In this document: piece after piece, positions 8,091 through 18,880 of the stretch
Layout of the letters: each line of letters opens with the position of its first letter
Numbering within the stretch: position 1 is the stretch's first letter
Assembly: GCF_032062175.1 (NCBI RefSeq)
Contig: NZ_DAMBQK010000004.1
Location: forward strand, 62,001-126,000
From: Atlantibacter sp032062175
Lineage (GTDB): Bacteria; Pseudomonadota; Gammaproteobacteria; Enterobacterales; Enterobacteriaceae
Direction of reading: 5' to 3'
DNA length: 64,000 nt
Translations under genes and position numbers: made by a program
The notes under the pieces: model-generated
Told to the model about the DNA's origin: nothing
The model's database searches: none
The model's input: the letters and a program-made list of their open reading frames with translations, nothing else

Positions 8091-9684
8091 GTCGTCCCGC
8101 CAGTTTTTCAATGACCGTAAAAAGCGCAAAGCAGAGTAACAGCAGCAGCAGCGCGGTCACCGCGCCGTCGTCGCTGCGATATGCGCCAATCTGCTGGTAC
8201 AGGTAATAAGGCAGCGTGCGGAAGTTATCATTACCGAACAGCGCCACCACCCCGAAATCGCCAATCGACAACACGCTGGCAAAGGCCATCGCCTGGGCGA
8301 TCGGTTTTTTCAGCGCCCGCAGTTCGATAATCTTCAGGCGGTTCAGTCCCTGAATATCCAGCGACTGGCACAGCGGCCCGTAACGCAACGCGATGTCGCG
8401 CATCGGGTTATCCAGCACTTTCTGGGCATAGGGCACCGCCATCAGTGCGTTAGTGAAAATCACGATGCCGTCCGCCGATTCCGGCAATCCGATGGTGTTA
8501 TTGAGCAGCAGGAAGAAACCCGTCGCCAGCACAATGCCCGGCATGGCCAGAATCAACATGCCGCTAAGCTCCAGGCTTTGCGCCGCCAGCCGCCGCTGGC
8601 GCAGATACAGTTCGCGCCCGCTCCACAGCAACATCATGGTCAGCGTCACGCACAGCAGCCCGGCGCCCAGCGCGATGCGCAGCGAGGTCCAGAGCGCATC
8701 CCAGAGAATGGGTTGCGATAGCACCCGCAGGATGTCGCCCTGCAGGCCGTCAATGATTACCGCCATCAGCGGCGGCAGCATCAGGATCAGCGCCAGGCCG
8801 ATCAGCAGCCCATCGGTCAGCTTGCTGCGCCAGCTATCCTGCGGATCGCGCCAGCCGTGGATTTGATTAACGCCCGGCGCAATGGCTTTGCCTAAGCGCT
8901 GGCTCAGCAGTACCAGCCCCAGACAGCAGGTCATCTGGATCAGCGCCAGCAGTGCGGCGCGCGCCGGATCGTAATCGAAACTCAGTGCCTGGTAGATGGC
9001 CAGTTCGATGGTGGTCGCCTGCGGCCCGCCGCCCAGCGAGAGTACCGTGGCGAAGCTGGCGAAGCAGAGCATAAAGATCAGCGCCGCCACCGATGGCAAT
9101 TGGCGGCGGATCCACGGCCACTCCACCAGCCGGAAAAAGTGCCCGCCGCGCATACCCAGTTGGGCGGCAATCTGGCGCTGTTCGCCGGGGATTTGCTCAA
9201 GGGTTTGTAGCAGCAGACGGGTCGCCATCGGCATATTAAAGAACACATGGGCCAGCAAAATGCCCTGTAAGCCGTACGGGGAGAAGGTCCACTCCAGGCC
9301 CAGTTTAGCCCACAGCGCCGCCAGCCAGCCGGTGCGCCCGTAAACGCTGAGCAGGCCGAAAACCGCCACCAGCACCGGCAGAATTAACGTCATCGCGCAC
9401 AGGCGTAGCAGCGCCTGGCGGCCAGGAAAACGCCGCCGGTACAGGGCGCGGGCAAGGGGAATGGCGGGGATAACCGACAGCAGCGCGGACAGCAGCGCCT
9501 GCCAGAATGAGAAGCGCACCACATGCCAGAGATAGCTGTCCTGCCAGAAGCCTGCGCCATCCGTTTGCGGTGCGTTGAACCACAGCGCGCTAAAGGCCGC
9601 CAGCGCCACCGCCACCATGATCAGCGCGGCGATGACACCCGGCCACAGCCAGCCCGGAATTAGCGACTGACGGCGCGCAGCCAT
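8074..9684 (-). CDS. thiP: Thiamine ABC transporter permease
   Basis: ThiP is the inner-membrane permease of the thiamine/TPP importer. At 536 residues (the E. coli length) it is a fused dimer of two permease halves, each with about six hydrophobic segments. Each half ends with an EAA-type coupling loop for ThiQ: the first around IPGEQRQIAAQLGMR near residue 165, the second around LCQSLDIQGLNRLKIIELRA near 440. The start overlaps the end of thiB by 25 bp. Second gene of the riboswitch-controlled thiBPQ operon. Confidence 0.95.
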   Translation of the reverse strand: MAARRQSLIPGWLWPGVIAALIMVAVALAAFSALWFNAPQTDGAGFWQDSYLWHVVRFSFWQALLSALLSVIPAIPLARALYRRRFPGRQALLRLCAMTLILPVLVAVFGLLSVYGRTGWLAALWAKLGLEWTFSPYGLQGILLAHVFFNMPMATRLLLQTLEQIPGEQRQIAAQLGMRGGHFFRLVEWPWIRRQLPSVAALIFMLCFASFATVLSLGGGPQATTIELAIYQALSFDYDPARAALLALIQMTCCLGLVLLSQRLGKAIAPGVNQIHGWRDPQDSWRSKLTDGLLIGLALILMLPPLMAVIIDGLQGDILRVLSQPILWDALWTSLRIALGAGLLCVTLTMMLLWSGRELYLRQRRLAAQSLELSGMLILAMPGIVLATGFFLLLNNTIGLPESADGIVIFTNALMAVPYAQKVLDNPMRDIALRYGPLCQSLDIQGLNRLKIIELRALKKPIAQAMAFASVLSIGDFGVVALFGNDNFRTLPYYLYQQIGAYRSDDGAVTALLLLLLCFALFTVIEKLAGRHANAH

Positions 9685-10643
9685 GTATTAATCCAGTTTG
9701 CGCGCTGGGACGCGACTTCCTGCGGCGTGAACTGCAAGGTGGTTTGCGGTTTGGTGAGCAGCTCAAAGCCCTGCGGCAGGGCGACGTCTGTGACCGGATA
9801 CATCCAGTTGCCGGTGGCGATGGTGTTCTGGAACGCTGGTGAGACCATAAAGGTCAGGAACTTTTGCGCCAGTTCCGGCTGCTTGCTGCTGGCCAGACGC
9901 CCGGCGACTTCCACCTGCAAGTAGTGTCCTTCGCTGAAGTTGGCGGCGGCGTATTGATCCTTTTTCTCTTCGATGATGTGGTACGCCGGAGAGGTGGTAT
10001 AGCTCAGCACCAGATCGCTTTCGCCTTTCTGGAACAGGCCATAGGCTTCGCTCCAGCCTTTAGTGACCGTGACGGTTTTCGCCGCCAGCTTTTTCCAGGC
10101 ATCCGGCGCGTTATCGCCATACACTTTTTGCATCCACAGCAGCAGGCCCAGGCCCGGCGTACTGGTACGCGGGTCCTGGTAAATCACCCGCCATTTCTGG
10201 TCGCTTTCCACCAGCTCCTTCAGGCTTTTCGGCGGGTTCGCCAGTTTGGTTTTGTCGTACACAAATGCGAAATAGCCGTAATCAAACGGCACGAAGGTGT
10301 CATTTTGCCAGCCACCCGGCACGTTTACGGTATCGCTTTTTACGTCGCTTTTGGCGAACAGGCCGGTTTGGGTTGCCGCTTCCAGCAAGTTGTTGTCCAG
10401 CCCGAGGATCACATCGGCTTTGCTGTTTTTGCCTTCCATCCTCAGACGATTCAGCAGCGAGACGCCGTCTTCCAGCGCCACGAACTTGAGTTCGCAGCCG
10501 CACTCTTTTTCAAACGCGGCTTTGACTTTCGGGCCTGGGCCCCAGTCAGCAGAGAAAGAGTCGTAGGTATACACGGTAAGCGCAGGCTTCGCGAAAACCG
10601 GAGCGGCCGCGAGGGCCAGTAATGGGAGAAATTTTTTGAACAC
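9660..10643 (-). CDS. thiB: Periplasmic thiamine-binding protein
   Basis: ThiB (TbpA) captures thiamine and its phosphates in the periplasm for ThiPQ. A Sec signal peptide of about 18 residues (MFKKFLPLLALAAAPVFA) precedes the mature protein, which contains LTVYTYDSF, NNLLEAA and YTTSPAYHI regions typical of the family. The preferred start is the GTG at 10643, which gives 327 residues as in E. coli and has GAGG six bases upstream; an ATG four codons earlier also exists. First gene of thiBPQ, downstream of a TPP riboswitch. Confidence 0.95.
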   Translation of the reverse strand: MFKKFLPLLALAAAPVFAKPALTVYTYDSFSADWGPGPKVKAAFEKECGCELKFVALEDGVSLLNRLRMEGKNSKADVILGLDNNLLEAATQTGLFAKSDVKSDTVNVPGGWQNDTFVPFDYGYFAFVYDKTKLANPPKSLKELVESDQKWRVIYQDPRTSTPGLGLLLWMQKVYGDNAPDAWKKLAAKTVTVTKGWSEAYGLFQKGESDLVLSYTTSPAYHIIEEKKDQYAAANFSEGHYLQVEVAGRLASSKQPELAQKFLTFMVSPAFQNTIATGNWMYPVTDVALPQGFELLTKPQTTLQFTPQEVASQRANWINTWLRAVSR

Positions 10644-10685
10644 TTTGCACCTCAAAAGGAAGTGGCAAAGGATTTTGAGCAGGCA

Positions 10686-10775
10686 GCCTCAAATCCCTTC
10701 GCCGGCGTTATCCGGATCAGGTTCGACGGGTATTATCTCAGCGCGCAGTTTGCTGCGGCACCCCGTTGAGAACGA
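10686..10775 (-). ncRNA. TPP riboswitch (THI element; SroA leader)
   Basis: On the minus strand the conserved THI elements occur in order: GGGGTGC, then CTGAGATAATACCC, GAACCTGATC, and GGATAACGCCGGCGAAGGGA. This is the TPP aptamer upstream of thiBPQ, which in E. coli gives the short leader RNA SroA. It should lower thiBPQ expression when TPP is abundant. Ends are approximate. Confidence 0.92.
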
Positions 10776-10811
10776 ACTGTATTGTAATGATTTAATAAAT
10801 GTTTAAAAGGA

Positions 10812-12473
10812 TTATGGCTCCGGCGGCGCAAACCAGGCGGATTTAAAATCAAACCAGCCGAGGGTGTTCATCCGCACACCGCGCATACTGCGCTGGCCCT
10901 GGATCATCAGCCAGTGGTGGATCAGCGGCAAAATGGCCTGTTGCTCAAGCAGTTGCTGGCACCACGCCGCATGATTCAGTTCGCCTGCCTGCCAGCGTTG
11001 CGCATCCACCTGCCAGTCGACAGGCACGCAGTGCTGCATCAGCGGCGTTTCAAACAGATGCGCGAACAGGGAAAACTCCAGCGGCAGGGTGAAGTTGGCG
11101 CTGTTCAGCCAGATATCGCTGACAATTTCTCCCCGATGCCACTCATCGTAGTCCACTTCCTCGATCACCAGCCTGACGTGGTGCTCCGCCAGAATGGACG
11201 ACATGATCTCGGCGATCACCCGGTGTTCGATATGTTCGCGATAAAAAGTCAGCGTCAGGGTTTCCAGCCCGGCAGGTTTCTCACTGGCGGTGGAGGGGTG
11301 GGTGTGGTGCCAGCGCGGCAGCAGACCGTATGCCGGGAACCAGTAGCGCTGGTGCTGTTCGCTGGCCCGCCACAGCACATTCACTGGCGACAGCACGTGG
11401 CTGAGCCAGTTTTTCACCTGCGGCAGTGCGCCGCGCGGGGAGCGCTGGTCGTAAAGCAAATAGTAGCAGCCCTCTTCGAGGCGGCTTTCCACCGCTTTTT
11501 CCTCGCCTTCGGCAGAAGATTCCAGATGCACGCCGCTGCTCAGTTCATCCCCGAGATCCGGCAGCACCCAGAAATTGACTTCGTCGATCAGCGCCCGGTA
11601 GCCGAAGTAATCATCAAAGGCGTGGATCTTAAGCTGGTTGTTATTGTTGCGCACCACGGCGTAGGGGCCAGTGCCCACCGGGCGGCTGGAGAAGTTATTC
11701 ATCGACGGCCATTCGCGCGGCAGGATCATCGCCGCGACGCTGCCCATCAGCCACGGCAGCCAGCGATCCGGCTGGGCGAGATGAATATCCAGCGTCCAGG
11801 CGGTAGGGGATTCGATCCGGGTGATATGGGCATACAGCGGCAAGGTATTGATGCGCTGTAGCGAGCTAATCACATCCAGCATATCCAGCTCGCGGCCATG
11901 ATGAAAATGAATGCCGGGCCGCAAAAAGAAACGCCAGTGCAGCGGGCCAAGCTGTTGCCAGTGGTGGGCGATATCGGCTTCGATTTCCCCATTTTCCTCA
12001 TTTATGCGCGTCAGGCCGCTAAAGATCTGCCGGACGATATGGGTCTCTGAACGGCGGAGCGCGCTGCCCGGAAGCAGGTTTTTTAATGGCCGATAATAGA
12101 GGATGCGTAAGATATGGCGCCCCTGGCGGAAGCTGCGTCCGAGGTGGGAAATCAGCATCTGGCGTACGGCGGCTTTATCGCCAACGATCTGCACCAGTTG
12201 ATCGATGCGATCCTGCTCCAGCAGGTCTTCGGCGCGCTGTTGCTGGAGCGCGAGGCCGGTATACAGGAACGCCAGTTTCGAGCGTTTACCCCGGCCCGCT
12301 TCCGCGTCCCACGTTAGCCAGCCCTTTTGCTGCATCGCGTTTAGCAGCGTTCGCATATGGCGGCGCGAGCAGTTTAGTAGCTCGGCCAGTTCATTCAGTG
12401 TGGTCTCCTGCGGCTTCCCATCACAGCATTGCCACAGACGAATAAATTGTTGTTGGAGCCGGGCAGAAGACAT
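10812..12473 (-). CDS. sgrR: Sugar-phosphate stress regulator SgrR
   Basis: SgrR activates the SgrS small RNA during glucose-phosphate stress. The 553-residue protein (E. coli 551) has an N-terminal winged-helix DNA-binding domain (SARLQQQFIRLWQ, then SCRRHMRTLLN-like residues) and a C-terminal domain related to oligopeptide-type solute-binding proteins (FSSRPVGTGPYAV, FWVLPDL, FPAYGLLPRW), thought to sense a small molecule. The frame opens nine codons earlier, but MSSARLQQQFIRLW (12473) matches the family start and has AGGAG upstream. It diverges from SgrS with 68 bp between, so the control sites are shared. Confidence 0.95.
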   Translation of the reverse strand: MSSARLQQQFIRLWQCCDGKPQETTLNELAELLNCSRRHMRTLLNAMQQKGWLTWDAEAGRGKRSKLAFLYTGLALQQQRAEDLLEQDRIDQLVQIVGDKAAVRQMLISHLGRSFRQGRHILRILYYRPLKNLLPGSALRRSETHIVRQIFSGLTRINEENGEIEADIAHHWQQLGPLHWRFFLRPGIHFHHGRELDMLDVISSLQRINTLPLYAHITRIESPTAWTLDIHLAQPDRWLPWLMGSVAAMILPREWPSMNNFSSRPVGTGPYAVVRNNNNQLKIHAFDDYFGYRALIDEVNFWVLPDLGDELSSGVHLESSAEGEEKAVESRLEEGCYYLLYDQRSPRGALPQVKNWLSHVLSPVNVLWRASEQHQRYWFPAYGLLPRWHHTHPSTASEKPAGLETLTLTFYREHIEHRVIAEIMSSILAEHHVRLVIEEVDYDEWHRGEIVSDIWLNSANFTLPLEFSLFAHLFETPLMQHCVPVDWQVDAQRWQAGELNHAAWCQQLLEQQAILPLIHHWLMIQGQRSMRGVRMNTLGWFDFKSAWFAPPEP

Positions 12474-12541
12474 AAAAGGGGAACTCCTGTAGCGAAACAC
12501 ATCAATTTTTCTTTCCCTATATTAAGCCAATAATTTGTATT

Positions 12542-12732
12542 GATGAAAGTGATGATTCCGCCGTGATGAGCGCGGTTTTAGGGGAGAAGCGTTGTGGTAT
12601 GGCCGCTGGCCCGTGGCACTACCACAAGGTCCTGAAGCGCGATCGGTTGTTCCCGGCGCATTGCAGGCATCAAGTGTGACTGAGTATTGGTATTTTTCAC
12701 CTGCCAGCGGTTTTTTAACTGCTGGCTTTTTT
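12542..12732 (+). ncRNA. sgrS: SgrS small RNA (SgrT not recognisable)
   Basis: SgrS pairs with ptsG mRNA with Hfq to stop glucose-transporter synthesis. The seed region GTGTGACTGAGTATTGG (12674-12690) matches E. coli SgrS, and a terminator hairpin follows (GCCAGC 12703-12708, GCTGGC 12721-12726, six T). The start at GATGAA resembles the E. coli 5' end and lies 69 bp from the sgrR ATG, as in E. coli. The RNA would be about 191 nt against 227 nt; the missing length lies where E. coli encodes the 43-residue SgrT. No SgrT-like frame is found. The 5' end is inferred. Confidence 0.85.
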
Positions 12733-12734
12733 CG

Positions 12735-12863
12735 TTATACACGTCATCATTCAAACCGCCTCTTCGTTGGCCGCCTTCACTCACCCCAGTCACTTACTTA
12801 TGTAAGCTCCTGGGGCTTCGCTCAGTTGCCGCCTCGATGCAGTTCGAATGATTTAGTGTATAA
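12735..12863. repeat. ERIC (enterobacterial repetitive intergenic consensus) element
   Basis: About 129 bp with terminal inverted repeats TTATACAC (12735-12742) and GTGTATAA (12856-12863). The core holds both ERIC primer motifs: CACCCCAGTCACTTACTT and ATGTAAGCTCCTGGGG, which together form the central palindrome. It starts three bases after the SgrS terminator T run and ends 28 bp before the setA start. Confidence 0.9.
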
Positions 12864-12891
12864 GCTTTTCTTTCATGAAAGGATGCACCTT

Positions 12892-14070
12892 ATGCAGTGG
12901 TTTTTAACGCGCAGTCGCCGGTTGAACGGGGTCTATATGGCGTTTATGGGCGTCGCCTTTATGGTGGGCGTTGCCAGCGCATTGCAGGCCCCGACGTTGA
13001 GCCTGTTTTTAAGCCGGGAAGTGGATGTGCGCCCGTTCTGGGTAGGGCTGTTTTACACCGTCAACGCCCTGGCCGGGATTGTGGTGAGCCTGTGGCTGGC
13101 GAAGCGTTCCGATGCCCAGGGCGACCGGCGCAAACTGATTATGTTCTGCTGCCTGATGGCCATTGCCAACTGTGTGCTGTTTGCCTTTACCCGCCATTAC
13201 CTGACGCTGATCACCGCCGGGGTGCTGCTGTCTGCGCTGGCGAATACCACCATGCCGCAGCTATTTGCCCTGGCGCGGGAATACGCCGACAGCTCGGCGC
13301 GCGAAGCGGTGATGTTCAGTTCGGTGATGCGTGCGCAGTTGTCGCTGGCGTGGGTCATCGGGCCGCCGCTGGCGTTTTTGCTGGCGCTCAATTACGGCTT
13401 TACCACTATGTTCCTGTTTGCCGGGTTGATCTTTTTTCTGAGCCTCATCGTGATTGCGCTGGCGCTGCCGTCGGTCCCGCGCGAAACGCTGCAAACCGAT
13501 ATGGCGTTAACCCAGGTGAGCGGCTGGCAGGATAAAAACGTGCGGCTGCTGTTTATCGCCTCGGTGCTGATGTGGACCTGCAACACCATGTATTTTATCG
13601 ATATGCCGCTGTGGATCAGCAGCGAGCTGGGGTTGCCGGATAAGCTGGCGGGCGTACTGATGGGCACCGCCGCCGGGCTGGAAATCCCGGTGATGCTGCT
13701 GGCGGGCTATTACGTGAAGCGCGTCGGTAAGCGGAGGATCATGCTGCTGGCGGTGGTTTCCGCCATTCTGTTCTATATCGGCCTGCTGTTGTTCCAGAGC
13801 CAGCAGGCGCTGCTGATGCTGCAAATTTTTAACGCGGTGTTTATCGGGATTATCGCGGCGATCGGCATGATCTGGTTTCAGGACCTGATGCCGGGGAGGG
13901 CGGGCTCGGCGACCACGCTGTTCACCAATAGCATCTCAACCGGGGTGATCCTGGCGGGGGTGATTCAGGGCGCGCTGGTGGAAAGCTTCGGGCACTATGC
14001 GGTGTACTGGGCGGTGGCGGGGATGGGCATTTTTACCCTACTGATCACGTCGCGGGTAAAAGACGTCTAA
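12892..14070 (+). CDS. setA: Sugar efflux transporter SetA
   Basis: SetA is a major facilitator superfamily exporter of sugars and analogues in the inner membrane and belongs to the sugar-phosphate stress response. It is 392 residues (E. coli 392) with about 12 hydrophobic segments; the MFS loop motif between segments 2 and 3 is WLAKRSDAQGDRRKL. ATG 12892 (MQWFLTRSRRLNGVY) aligns with the E. coli start and has AAAGG nine bases upstream. The frame is open far upstream through SgrS and the ERIC, but that is not coding. In E. coli setA is co-transcribed with sgrS; here an ERIC separates them. Confidence 0.94.
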   Translation: MQWFLTRSRRLNGVYMAFMGVAFMVGVASALQAPTLSLFLSREVDVRPFWVGLFYTVNALAGIVVSLWLAKRSDAQGDRRKLIMFCCLMAIANCVLFAFTRHYLTLITAGVLLSALANTTMPQLFALAREYADSSAREAVMFSSVMRAQLSLAWVIGPPLAFLLALNYGFTTMFLFAGLIFFLSLIVIALALPSVPRETLQTDMALTQVSGWQDKNVRLLFIASVLMWTCNTMYFIDMPLWISSELGLPDKLAGVLMGTAAGLEIPVMLLAGYYVKRVGKRRIMLLAVVSAILFYIGLLLFQSQQALLMLQIFNAVFIGIIAAIGMIWFQDLMPGRAGSATTLFTNSISTGVILAGVIQGALVESFGHYAVYWAVAGMGIFTLLITSRVKDV

Positions 14071-14101
14071 AAAATGCCGGGCAGTGCGCCCGGCATTGTT
14101 T
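14071..14101. terminator. Bidirectional terminator between setA and leuD
   Basis: A G+C-rich hairpin (AATGCCGGGC, GCCCGGCATT) with a short loop lies between the convergent setA and leuD stops, with A-rich and T-rich flanks usable in both directions. Confidence 0.8.
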
Positions 14102-14102
14102 A

Positions 14103-14708
14103 TTAGTTCATAAACGCCGGCTGGCGCTGCTCGTATGCGGAAATCGCGTCTTCATGCTGCAAGGTCAGGCCGATGCTGTCCAGCCCGTTCAACATGCAGT
14201 GACGACGAAACGCATCCAGCGTGAAGGCATACCGCTTGTCGCCTGCTTTCACTTCCTGCGCTTGCAGATCCACTTCAAAACAAATGCCCGGATTAGCCTG
14301 CACCAGCGCAAACAGCTCATCGACTTCTTCATCGCTCAGCTTCACCGGCAGCAACTGGTTGTTAAAGCTGTTGCCGTAGAAAATGTCCGCGAAGCTTGGG
14401 GCGATCACCACTTTAAAACCGTAATCGGTCAACGCCCACGGCGCGTGTTCACGCGAGGAACCGCAGCCGAAGTTTTCCCGCGCCAGCAGAATCGACGCGC
14501 CCTGATATTCCGGGAAGTTAAGCACAAACTCCGGGTTTGGCACTTCGCCTTTATCGTCGAGAAAACGCCAGTCGTTAAACAGGTGTGCACCAAAGCCGGT
14601 GCGGGTGACCTTTTGCAGAAACTGCTTCGGGATAATCGCGTCGGTATCAACGTTGGCCGCATCCAGTGGAACCACCAGGCCGGTATGTTGAGTAAATTTT
14701 TCTGCCAT
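14103..14708 (-). CDS. leuD: 3-isopropylmalate dehydratase small subunit
   Basis: LeuD is the swivel-domain subunit of isopropylmalate isomerase, which with LeuC converts 2- to 3-isopropylmalate in leucine synthesis. It is 201 residues (E. coli 201). The aconitase-type swivel motif ENFGCGSSREHAPWAL is near residues 75-90, and NVDTDAIIPKQFLQ near 18-31 is a family landmark. The start has GGAGCATCACC upstream. Last gene of leuABCD, 11 bp after leuC. Confidence 0.97.
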   Translation of the reverse strand: MAEKFTQHTGLVVPLDAANVDTDAIIPKQFLQKVTRTGFGAHLFNDWRFLDDKGEVPNPEFVLNFPEYQGASILLARENFGCGSSREHAPWALTDYGFKVVIAPSFADIFYGNSFNNQLLPVKLSDEEVDELFALVQANPGICFEVDLQAQEVKAGDKRYAFTLDAFRRHCMLNGLDSIGLTLQHEDAISAYEQRQPAFMN

Positions 14709-14719
14709 GGTGATGCTCC

Positions 14720-16120
14720 TTATTTCAGTGTGCGGATATCGGCGAAATGACCGGTTACCGCCGCTGCTGCCGCCATCGCCGGGCTGACCAGGTGAGTGCG
14801 GCCGCCACGGCCCTGACGGCCTTCGAAGTTACGGTTGCTGGTAGAAGCGCAGCGCTCGCCCGGGTTCAGACGGTCGTTGTTCATCGCCAGGCACATGGAG
14901 CAGCCCGGTAAACGCCATTCAAAACCGGCTTCGATAAAGATTTTATCCAGACCTTCTGCTTCCGCCTGGGCCTTAACCGGACCGGAACCCGGCACCACTA
15001 ACGCCTGAACGCCCGGCGCGACTTTGCGACCTTTGGCGATTTCCGCCGCGGCGCGCAGATCTTCAATCCGCGAGTTGGTGCAGGAGCCGATAAACACTTT
15101 ATCAATCGCCACTTCGGTCAACGGTACGCCAGGCTGCAGGCCCATATAGGCCAGTGCTTTTTCAGCCGAGGCGCGCTCTACCGGGTCGGCAAAGGAAGCC
15201 GGTTCCGGCACGCGATCGGTAACAGAGATCACCTGGCCGGGGTTAGTGCCCCAGGTGACCTGCGGCGCGATGTCGGCGGCGTCCAGAGTGACCACCGTAT
15301 CGAACACCGCGTCGGGATCGGTTTTAAAGGTTTTCCAGTACTCGACGGCATCGTCAAAGTCTTTGCCTTTCGGCGCGTGCAGACGGCCCTTCACATAGTT
15401 GAAGGTGATGTCATCCGGCGCGACCAGGCCCGCTTTGGCGCCCATCTCAATCGCCATATTGCACAGGGTCATACGGCCTTCCATGCTCAACGCCGCAATC
15501 GCGTCGCCGCAGAATTCCACTACATGGCCCGTACCGCCTGCGCTACCGGTTTTACCGATAATCGCCAGTACGATGTCTTTGGCGGTGATGCCCGGCGCGG
15601 CGGTGCCTTTGACTTCAATCTTCATGGTTTTGGCGCGGCCCTGCTTCAGGGTCTGGGTCGCCAGCACGTGTTCCACTTCCGAGGTGCCAATACCAAACGC
15701 CAGCGCGCCGAACGCGCCGTGAGTGGCGGTATGGGAGTCGCCGCAGACGATGGTCATACCGGGCAGGGTGATGCCTTGCTCCGGGCCCATCACGTGCACA
15801 ATGCCCTGATACGGGTGGTTCAGGTCATACAGTTCGACGCCGAATTCGTTGCAGTTCTTAATCAGCTCCTGCATCTGGATGCGCGCCATTTCGCCTGAGG
15901 CGTTGATATCTTTGGTCTGCGTCGAGACGTTGTGATCCATGGTGGCGAAGGTTTTACGCGGCTGGCGCACCGGGCGACCGTGAGCGCGCAAGCCGTCAAA
16001 CGCCTGCGGGGAGGTGACTTCATGCACCAGATGGCGGTCGATATACAGCAACGGCGTTTCGTCCTTTGCTTCATACACCACGTGGGCATCGAATAATTTT
16101 TGGTACAACGTGCTGGCCAT
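14720..16120 (-). CDS. leuC: 3-isopropylmalate dehydratase large subunit
   Basis: LeuC carries the catalytic [4Fe-4S] cluster of isopropylmalate isomerase. It is 466 residues, the E. coli length. Cluster cysteines are visible in GSCTNSR (near 345) and PGCSMCLAMN (near 405-410), and the aconitase-type CGDSHTATHGAFGA stretch is near 125. It follows leuB by two bases and precedes leuD. Cytoplasmic; works as a complex with LeuD. Confidence 0.97.
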   Translation of the reverse strand: MASTLYQKLFDAHVVYEAKDETPLLYIDRHLVHEVTSPQAFDGLRAHGRPVRQPRKTFATMDHNVSTQTKDINASGEMARIQMQELIKNCNEFGVELYDLNHPYQGIVHVMGPEQGITLPGMTIVCGDSHTATHGAFGALAFGIGTSEVEHVLATQTLKQGRAKTMKIEVKGTAAPGITAKDIVLAIIGKTGSAGGTGHVVEFCGDAIAALSMEGRMTLCNMAIEMGAKAGLVAPDDITFNYVKGRLHAPKGKDFDDAVEYWKTFKTDPDAVFDTVVTLDAADIAPQVTWGTNPGQVISVTDRVPEPASFADPVERASAEKALAYMGLQPGVPLTEVAIDKVFIGSCTNSRIEDLRAAAEIAKGRKVAPGVQALVVPGSGPVKAQAEAEGLDKIFIEAGFEWRLPGCSMCLAMNNDRLNPGERCASTSNRNFEGRQGRGGRTHLVSPAMAAAAAVTGHFADIRTLK

Positions 16121-16122
16121 GA

Positions 16123-17213
16123 TTACACCCCTTCGGCGACATAGCGGGCAATGATATCGCCCATTTCATCAGTACTGGTTGCCTTGTCGTCGCGCGCCAG
16201 GTCGCTGGTGCGGACACCTTCTTCCAGGGCACGGTTAATGGCGCGTTCAATGGCGTCGGCGGCATCGCCCGCGTTCAGGCTGTAACGCAGCAGCAGCGCC
16301 AGCGACAGGATCTGGGCGATCGGGTTGGCGATGTTTTTCCCGGCGATATCCGGTGCCGAGCCGCCCGCCGGTTCATACAGGCCGAAACCCTGCTCGTTCA
16401 GGCTGGCGGAAGGCAGCATCCCCATTGAGCCGGTGATCATCGCGCATTCGTCAGACAGGATGTCGCCGAACAGGTTGGAGCACAGCAATACGTCAAACTG
16501 GGACGGATCTTTAATCAACTGCATGGTGGCGTTGTCGATATACATGTGCGACAGCGACACGTCCGGGTAATCATTGGCGATTTCGTTGACGATCTCGCGC
16601 CACAGCAGTGAAGTCTGCAACACATTGGCTTTATCAATCGAAGTCACTTTTTTACGGCGCTTGCGGGCCGATTCAAAGGCGATACGCGCGATGCGTTCGA
16701 TCTCAAAACGGTGGTACACCTCGGTATCAAACGCTTTTTCGTGCATGCCCTGGCCTTCGCGGCCTTTCGGCTGGCCGAAGTAGATGCCGCCGGTTAATTC
16801 ACGCACGCACAGGATGTCGAAGCCGTTGGCGGCGATATCGGCGCGCAGCGGGCAAAATTCTTCCAGACCCTGGTACAGTTTCGCCGGACGCAGGTTGCTG
16901 AACAGCTTAAAGTGCTTACGCAGCGGCAGCAGCGCGCCGCGCTCCGGCTGCTGGGCAGGGGGCAGATGCTCCCATTTCGGGCCGCCCACCGAGCCGAATA
17001 AGATCGCATCGGCCTGCTCGCAGCCTTCTACCGTGGCCTGCGGCAGCGGATTACCGTGACGGTCAATCGCCACGCCGCCCACGTCGTAGTGGCTGGTGGA
17101 GATACGCATATCGAAACGGCTACGAACGGCTTCCAGTACTTTCAGGGCTTGCGCCATCACTTCCGGGCCAATACCGTCGCCCGGCAAAACAGCAATATGA
17201 TAATTTTTCGACA

Positions 17214-17214
<1 letters not shown>
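16123..17214 (-). CDS. leuB: 3-isopropylmalate dehydrogenase
   Basis: LeuB oxidises and decarboxylates 3-isopropylmalate to 2-ketoisocaproate with NAD. The 363-residue protein has the N-terminal VLPGDGIGPEVM, the active-site region LRKHFKLFSNLRPAK, and the isocitrate/isopropylmalate dehydrogenase signature NLFGDILSDECAMITGS near residue 245. The start MSKNYHIAVLPGDG is the ATG at 17214, which overlaps the leuA TGA by one base (TGATG); a GTG one codon earlier is less likely. Second gene of leuABCD. Confidence 0.97.
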
Positions 17215-18785
<1,571 letters not shown>

Positions 18786-18828
18786 GAATACGGTCCTTAT
18801 TTCAGTTTTCTGCGCCTGCGACGAGCAT

Positions 18829-18856
18829 AAAAAAACCCGCGCAGTGCGCGGGTTCG
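18829..18856 (-). terminator. Leucine operon attenuator
   Basis: On the minus strand AACCCGCGCA and TGCGCGGGTT form a tight G+C-rich stem followed by seven T. It lies between leuL and leuA, the place of the leu attenuator, and should stop transcription when leucyl-tRNA is plentiful. Confidence 0.88.
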
Positions 18857-18880
18857 TTTTCTCTTGTGGCCTGATCCAAC

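Noticed and set aside
12566..12679. 37-codon frame within SgrS as a possible SgrT
   Set aside because: Its residues do not resemble SgrT, and it overlaps the conserved base-pairing region; taken as chance.
12592..12891. 100-codon upstream extension of setA
   Set aside because: Runs through the SgrS terminator and the ERIC repeat; the internal ATG 12892 has a ribosome site and matches E. coli SetA.
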